NCBI GenBank assembly: GCA_027064165.1
Contig: JAMOQE010000023.1
Span: forward strand, 1-57,578
Reading direction: 5' to 3'
Source of the DNA: Thermodesulfatator sp.
GTDB taxonomy: Bacteria; Desulfobacterota; Thermodesulfobacteria; Thermodesulfobacteriales; Thermodesulfobacteriaceae
DNA length: 57,578 nucleotides
Every line of letters starts with the position of its first letter. Position 1 is the stretch's first letter. Below are positions 53,580 through 57,578 of the stretch, piece by piece. Made by a program: the position numbers and the translations under genes. The notes under the pieces were generated by a model. That model saw only the letters and a list, made by a program, of their open reading frames with translations, was not told the origin of the DNA and did no database searches.

Positions 53580-54374
53580 TTACCAATTGAATTTTTTCTT
53601 TAATTTTTTTAAATAATCTTTCTCAGGCAGAGAGAAAAATTTGATAGGTTTTGGAGCCCTGGTAATTTCCAGGGCCTCTCCTGTAGAAAAAGGCAAATTT
53701 ATCTGTCCATCTATTAAAATGTGAGCAACATCTCTGGGGCTGGTAAGAGTAACTTTTACTTTAAAAGTGTCTGGAATTACAAAAGGTTTAAGATTAATTT
53801 TAAAAGAGCAGATAGGTGTACATATAAGAACCGAGGCATCCTGGTGAATCACAGGTCCTCCTGCAGAAAGATTGTAAGCTGTTGAACCGATAGGAGTTGC
53901 CACAATTAAACCATCTCCATAAACCGTTGTTAAAACTTCTCCATTCAATTCTACCTGAAGATATATAATTTTTCCTTCAGGACCTTTTAAGATAGCCACT
54001 TCATTAAGTGCCGGGATCTTTTTTCCTTTAAAAGCTATTAAAATTCCATTTTTCTCTTTAATATAAGGCTTCTGCTTTTTTATAAGATCTACAACTTTGG
54101 GTAACTCTTCTGGAGAAATCTCTGTAAGAAAACCAAATTTACCTTTATTTATTCCCAGAATAGGAAGATCGTATTTATACGCAATTGGGATTGCCTTAAG
54201 AAGAGTTCCATCTCCTCCCAGAGTCATTATCCCCTCGGGCATAAGATGACCTTTTTCAACAAGGTTAAGTCCTTCTTTCAAAGGATAAAGCAAAATTTCT
54301 TTACAGTTTATAAGACTTTTTATAACTCCAGGAAGGGCAATCCTTTGTTTCTTCAATAGAAGAAAGTTAAGCAT
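53580..54374 (-). CDS. nadK: NAD kinase
   Basis: Phosphorylates NAD to NADP. The GGDGTLLKA motif (about residue 55), the LGINKGKFGFLTEI segment, NEVAILKG and the substrate loop TPIGSTAYNLSAGGPVIHQD are all present. At 264 aa it is the short bacterial form. It is convergent with the YtxH gene and has its own start near the tRNA-Lys region. Confidence 0.94.
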   Translation of the reverse strand: MLNFLLLKKQRIALPGVIKSLINCKEILLYPLKEGLNLVEKGHLMPEGIMTLGGDGTLLKAIPIAYKYDLPILGINKGKFGFLTEISPEELPKVVDLIKKQKPYIKEKNGILIAFKGKKIPALNEVAILKGPEGKIIYLQVELNGEVLTTVYGDGLIVATPIGSTAYNLSAGGPVIHQDASVLICTPICSFKINLKPFVIPDTFKVKVTLTSPRDVAHILIDGQINLPFSTGEALEITRAPKPIKFFSLPEKDYLKKLKKKFNW

Positions 54375-54496
54375 GCTTTCATTTTAACCTTTATATTTTC
54401 TTTGCAAAGTTGTTTTGAAGTTTAAAAGAAAATTTTTTTATTTAAAAATAAAAGCCTTTTGTTAAGGACTTTAAGCAGAATTTTAGTCAACTTTTC

Positions 54497-54524
54497 TTGA
54501 CATTTTTAAAAATGAGAGTACATT
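54497..54524 (+). promoter_or_regulatory. Promoter of tRNA-Lys
   Basis: TTGACA (54497-54502), 16-base spacer, TACATT (54519-54524), 18 bases before the tRNA 5' end. The -35 is consensus; the -10 is moderate. Confidence 0.45.
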
Positions 54525-54542
54525 TATAGATGGTCTTTAAAT

Positions 54543-54618
54543 GGGCCGTTAGCTCAACTGGTAGAGCAACGGACTCTTAATCCGTAGGTTGGAGGTTCGA
54601 GTCCTCCACGGCCCACCA
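54543..54618 (+). tRNA. tRNA-Lys (anticodon CTT), CCA encoded
   Basis: A 76-base cloverleaf: acceptor GGGCCGT/ACGGCCC, D-arm AGCTCAACTGGTAGAGCA, anticodon stem CGGA/TCCG region with loop CTCTTAA (anticodon CTT, codon AAG), T-arm GGAGGTTCGAGTCCTCC, discriminator A and encoded CCA. A hydrophobic-gene-free gap flanks it on both sides. Confidence 0.97.
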
Positions 54619-54652
54619 CTTATTCTCCTGCTAAAAGCTTTGCAAAGTTATG

Positions 54653-54680
54653 TTGTTTAAATACTGATAAGTGTTATACT
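54653..54680 (+). promoter_or_regulatory. Promoter of the rmuC-like gene
   Basis: TTGTTT (54653-54658), 16-base spacer, TATACT (54675-54680), then 9 bases to the ATG at 54690 with no ribosome site. Leader length is predicted to be zero to three bases. Confidence 0.55.
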
Positions 54681-54689
54681 TTCTTTTTA

Positions 54690-55490
54690 ATGCTTTATCT
54701 TGGCCTGGGAGTTTTTCTTTTTCTTGTTTTGATTTTTTTTATTATACTCTACTTTAAAATCTCAGGAAGTATTAACAGTTTTAAAGAACAATTTATCCTT
54801 TTGAGAGACTCCATTAAAGACTCACTTGAATTAAGACTGAATCACTCCGAGGCCCTAATAAAGCAGCTTGAAACCCGGGTGGCAAGTCTTGAAAGAATTT
54901 TTACATCAAGAGCATCTGGAGCTTCTGCTGAAAAAATTGCAGAAAACTGGCTTTCTCTTCTGCCTCCTGAAAGACTTGCCAGAAATGTAAGATTAGGGAA
55001 AGGGATCGTGGAATTTGCCTTAAAATTAAAAAATGGAGCTTATGTACCCATTGATTCAAAATTTTTCCATCTTGAAGCAGTAAAAAATCCTTCTGAAATT
55101 CTACAGAGAATAAGAGAAAGAGCTAAAGAAGTAGCTTCTTATTTAAAAGACGAAAAGGCAATAGGTCTCGGCCTCATGGTTGTACCTCAGGGAATTTTCC
55201 CTTTCCTTAAAACTTATCTTTTTGAAGAATTGGAAAAACAGGGGATCCTTATAGTAAGCTATGAAATGCTTTTGCCTGTTTCTCATCTGATTTATTATTT
55301 TTTTGAAAAAACTTATTTAGAAGAGACTCACATTTCAACCTTTATAACCATTTTAGAAAGAGAATTTTATCAACTTGAAAAAGCCACTTCTCAACTCCTT
55401 AAAGAAATTAAGGCCTCTGAAAACCTTACCCTTAAAATTAGAGAAATCCTTACTTACCTCCAGAAAGAACTTAAGCACGTAAGGCATTAA
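54690..55490 (+). CDS. RmuC-like protein (short form)
   Basis: 266 aa. An N-terminal membrane helix ([19 protein letters not shown]) is followed by a short coiled coil and an RmuC-type domain: [31 protein letters not shown], and [11 protein letters not shown]. RmuC proteins have a restriction-like fold and limit DNA rearrangements; IDSKF corresponds to the conserved DSKF motif. The protein is shorter than E. coli RmuC (475 aa) because the coiled-coil part is reduced. Its last 20 bases overlap the convergent chemoreceptor gene. Confidence 0.82.
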   Translation: MLYLGLGVFLFLVLIFFIILYFKISGSINSFKEQFILLRDSIKDSLELRLNHSEALIKQLETRVASLERIFTSRASGASAEKIAENWLSLLPPERLARNVRLGKGIVEFALKLKNGAYVPIDSKFFHLEAVKNPSEILQRIRERAKEVASYLKDEKAIGLGLMVVPQGIFPFLKTYLFEELEKQGILIVSYEMLLPVSHLIYYFFEKTYLEETHISTFITILEREFYQLEKATSQLLKEIKASENLTLKIREILTYLQKELKHVRH

Positions 55491-57381
55491 GATAGATCTG
55501 CTTAAGCCTCTCAAAATATTCATCTACTTTCTTGGCTATTGCTTCCTGTTTCATAAGAAGCTCCTTCAAGCTCTCCTGATCTCCTTCATTATAAGTTTTT
55601 ACTATCTGACTATTTAAAAGATGCGTTTCTCTATGTAACTCTTCAAATTCTTTAAAGAGTGGATCAGACTGAAATTGTTTCCCTTCCCCCTGATAATACC
55701 ACTTGCCATAGCTACAATTCTTATAATCTGCAAGCAGCTCAGGATCCAGAGTGGCCAGACCTTTTAAATGAGCTTTTACTCTTAATATAAGCCTGCTATG
55801 ATCGCCTTTGAATATATCAAAAAGAAGCTCCCTAAGTTTTTCTGTTCTTACAGAAGCTGCAGTATGCCTCAGGTCAGAAGAAATCAAGAGTACTTCGTAT
55901 GTCTCTTCTGCAAGTTCTTCTGTAAGTTCTTTTATCTGCTTTGCTATTTTGGCATTTTCGCTTATATTTTTGGTAATTTCCTCACTGGTTATGGATTGTT
56001 CTTCAGTAGCAGCAGCTATTTGACTGATGGCATCCTTTACTTTCTGAGTTCCAGCAGCAATTTCATCCAGTACATCTTTTACCTGATTTAATGTATGGAG
56101 GGCCTCTTCAACTTCTTTCGCAGTAGAATCCATATTTTCATAAGCTTCATGAGATTCATTTTGAATAGTTGAAACATTAGCTGCTATCTCTTCTGTTGCC
56201 TTAAGAGTTCTATCAGCAAGTTTTCTAATTTCTTCAGCTACAACAGCAAAGCTCCTTCCGTGTTCCCCTGCTCTTGCTGCTTCAATAGCCGCATTAAGAG
56301 CAAGTAAATTCGTTTGATCTGCAATATCTTTAATTAAATTAACAATATAATTTATTTGTTCCACTTTGGAATTAAGGTTTTCTATAGTCTCTCTCAAAGA
56401 TTGGGTGGATTGATTAGCCCTAACGATCACCTCCATTGCATTTTCAGAAAATTCTTTACCTTTTAAAGCAGCTTCCATACTCTCTTCAGAAAGCTTGGAA
56501 GCATTTGCTGTATTCTTGGCAATGTCTGTAATAGTAACCGTCATTTCTTCTGAAGCTGCAGCTATTTGACTTGCCTGATTAGCCTGATTTCCCACGCCTT
56601 CTAAAGTATGGTCTATTACTTTAAAAGTATGATCCAAAGTATCTGCAAGTCTAAAAGAATAGCTTAAAGACTTATTACTCAAGGTTTTAAATGACTCAAG
56701 CACATGTTCTATACTTCTTGCAATTTTACCTATGATATCTACTCTATCTGTAAAGCCAATCTTTATAGTAAGATCTCCCCGAGCCATTTCCTCAAGCTTG
56801 TTAGCCAAAACATAAAGGGGCCTACGAATAATAATATAGGTGATATAAACTATTATAGAGGCTGAAATAATTCCTAAAAATCCTAATACTGTATAAAGTA
56901 ATTGAATCTGGCGAACCTTTTTCATAAGAGATTGAATAGATGTTTTTATTGAAATTACACCCAAAACTTCTCCAGCATGAGCGTGGTGGCAGGAAAGACA
57001 GCTCTTTTTAGCTACAAGAGGGTATACCCCTATTATTACATTATCTTTTTTATAATACCCTGATTTTTTAGCATAAATCAGTTTAGTTACCTCAGGATCT
57101 TTTACATCTTCTGGTTTTAAAATTTTTATATTTGAATTATGTGACAAAAATTGTTCTTTCAATTTAGGATAATCGGGAGAGGACATGAAAGCAAAGACAA
57201 AAGATTTGGTGTTCTTATATAACTCCTGAATAGTATTCTGAGCAACTCCATCTAAAGCAAATTTATAGGTGGTATAGCCTGTAACAATAATTGTTGCAAT
57301 TACTCCAAAAGAGATAGCCAGGACCAGAGGGATAATAAGTTTCCAGCGGAGTCTAAGTCGTTTATCAAGTTCTCTCAACAT
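55471..57381 (-). CDS. Chemoreceptor with c-type heme (DUF3365-like) sensor and CZB zinc domain
   Basis: 636 aa. TM1 is at about 14-36. The periplasmic domain (about 37-160) resembles DUF3365/Tll0287 and contains the heme c motif CLSCH (Cys128, Cys131, His132) in [18 protein letters not shown]2 follows at about 160-185, then HAMP and the methyl-accepting signalling tip [34 protein letters not shown] (about 355-390, seen in two parts). The C-terminal CZB domain (about 545-636) has [15 protein letters not shown] and ELHRETH as probable zinc ligands. It may sense redox or gas at the heme and hypochlorite or zinc at the CZB. No che genes are in the window. Confidence 0.9.
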   Translation of the reverse strand: MLRELDKRLRLRWKLIIPLVLAISFGVIATIIVTGYTTYKFALDGVAQNTIQELYKNTKSFVFAFMSSPDYPKLKEQFLSHNSNIKILKPEDVKDPEVTKLIYAKKSGYYKKDNVIIGVYPLVAKKSCLSCHHAHAGEVLGVISIKTSIQSLMKKVRQIQLLYTVLGFLGIISASIIVYITYIIIRRPLYVLANKLEEMARGDLTIKIGFTDRVDIIGKIARSIEHVLESFKTLSNKSLSYSFRLADTLDHTFKVIDHTLEGVGNQANQASQIAAASEEMTVTITDIAKNTANASKLSEESMEAALKGKEFSENAMEVIVRANQSTQSLRETIENLNSKVEQINYIVNLIKDIADQTNLLALNAAIEAARAGEHGRSFAVVAEEIRKLADRTLKATEEIAANVSTIQNESHEAYENMDSTAKEVEEALHTLNQVKDVLDEIAAGTQKVKDAISQIAAATEEQSITSEEITKNISENAKIAKQIKELTEELAEETYEVLLISSDLRHTAASVRTEKLRELLFDIFKGDHSRLILRVKAHLKGLATLDPELLADYKNCSYGKWYYQGEGKQFQSDPLFKEFEELHRETHLLNSQIVKTYNEGDQESLKELLMKQEAIAKKVDEYFERLKQIYLNALRA

Positions 57382-57422
57382 CTTCCTCCCTCCGTTTAAT
57401 TCTTTAATTTCTTTTACTATAT

Positions 57423-57450
57423 TTTATAGTTAAATTGAAAAAAATGTCAA
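57423..57450 (-). promoter_or_regulatory. Promoter of the chemoreceptor gene
   Basis: On the - strand: TTGACA (57445-57450), 16-base spacer, TATAAA (57423-57428), then about 40 bases to the ATG with CGGAGGGAGG as ribosome site. A vegetative rather than sigma-28 promoter is indicated. Confidence 0.55.
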
Positions 57451-57578
57451 TTCTGGAAAAGTAGAAATTTCTCTCTTCTTTATAAGAAATTGGCAAAATT
57501 TGAGAAAAGCCTTCTGTTTTAAAAAAGAAAAGTCATATTCCAAGCAGGACAAATAATGGCGTATTATCTCAGAAGACA

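Noticed and set aside
57556-57578. Start of another + strand gene at the window end (ATG, MAYYLRR)
   Set aside because: Only seven codons are visible and the upstream ribosome site is weak, so it is not listed as a feature.

Overview
The window looks like chromosomal DNA from an anaerobic, Gram-negative, probably thermophilic bacterium. It is AT-rich and densely packed, with many overlapping genes and lysine/glutamate-rich proteins. Kdo synthesis and LptC-like genes point to a lipopolysaccharide outer membrane. A nickel CO dehydrogenase, [NiFe]-hydrogenase maturation factors and an archaeal-type split glutamate synthase point to anaerobic H2/CO metabolism. Together this resembles Thermodesulfobacteria (Thermodesulfobacterium/Caldimicrobium type) or a neighbouring deep-branching phylum. 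That placement is inference; the window has no rRNA. Gene content is mostly core chromosome; I see no phage, transposase or CRISPR array.

Layout. 1-2.9 kb: the end of an IGHMBP2-like helicase and a convergent KamA-family radical SAM aminomutase. 3.1-15.9 kb (+ strand): a signalling block. It holds two membrane sensors sharing a four-cysteine GAF-like domain (the second ends in GGDEF), a LivK-like periplasmic binding protein, a hybrid histidine kinase with two receivers, a CBS-GGDEF protein, a free HPt protein, a GGDEF(degenerate)-EAL protein and a receiver-GGDEF protein. Read together it resembles a LuxPQU-style relay with c-di-GMP as output. 15.9-18.8 kb (- strand): a STAND-like ATPase, DAHP synthase and a DUF3108 protein. 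19.2-21.7 kb (+): hypB, a coiled-coil membrane protein, hypE, hypA. 21.6-28.4 kb (-): nadE, the three split glutamate synthase genes with a second copy of the ATPase between them, and a hydrogenase maturation protease. 28.4-30.2 kb: cooS. 30.3-36.7 kb (-): a TetR-regulated RND efflux operon. 36.8-39.8 kb: glnA with a textbook sigma-54 promoter, divergent from a NifA-like activator, with a long palindrome between them. 39.8-41.4 kb: birA, a FetB-like permease, tRNA-Ser. 41.4-46.9 kb (-): a repeat-containing nuclease-like protein, tadA, an IspH-membrane-domain fusion, radC, lptC, kdsC, kdsA. 47-48.5 kb: a radical SAM protein. 48.5-52.5 kb (-): trehalose operon (fused otsA-otsB, DUF5752, treT). 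52.7-57.4 kb: envelope coiled-coil proteins, NAD kinase, tRNA-Lys, RmuC and a chemoreceptor with a c-type heme site and a CZB zinc domain.

Connections. Glutamine synthetase, glutamate synthase and glutamine-dependent NAD synthetase form a nitrogen group, with sigma-54 control visible only at glnA. HypA/HypB supply nickel to hydrogenase, and CooS is a second nickel enzyme. The most distinctive points are the binding-protein/hybrid-kinase/HPt/c-di-GMP block with a probable AUU-initiated kinase, the IspH membrane fusion, the paralogous ATPases translationally coupled into two biosynthetic operons plus a likely relic of a third, the glnA palindrome, several apparently leaderless promoters, and the heme/zinc chemoreceptor.
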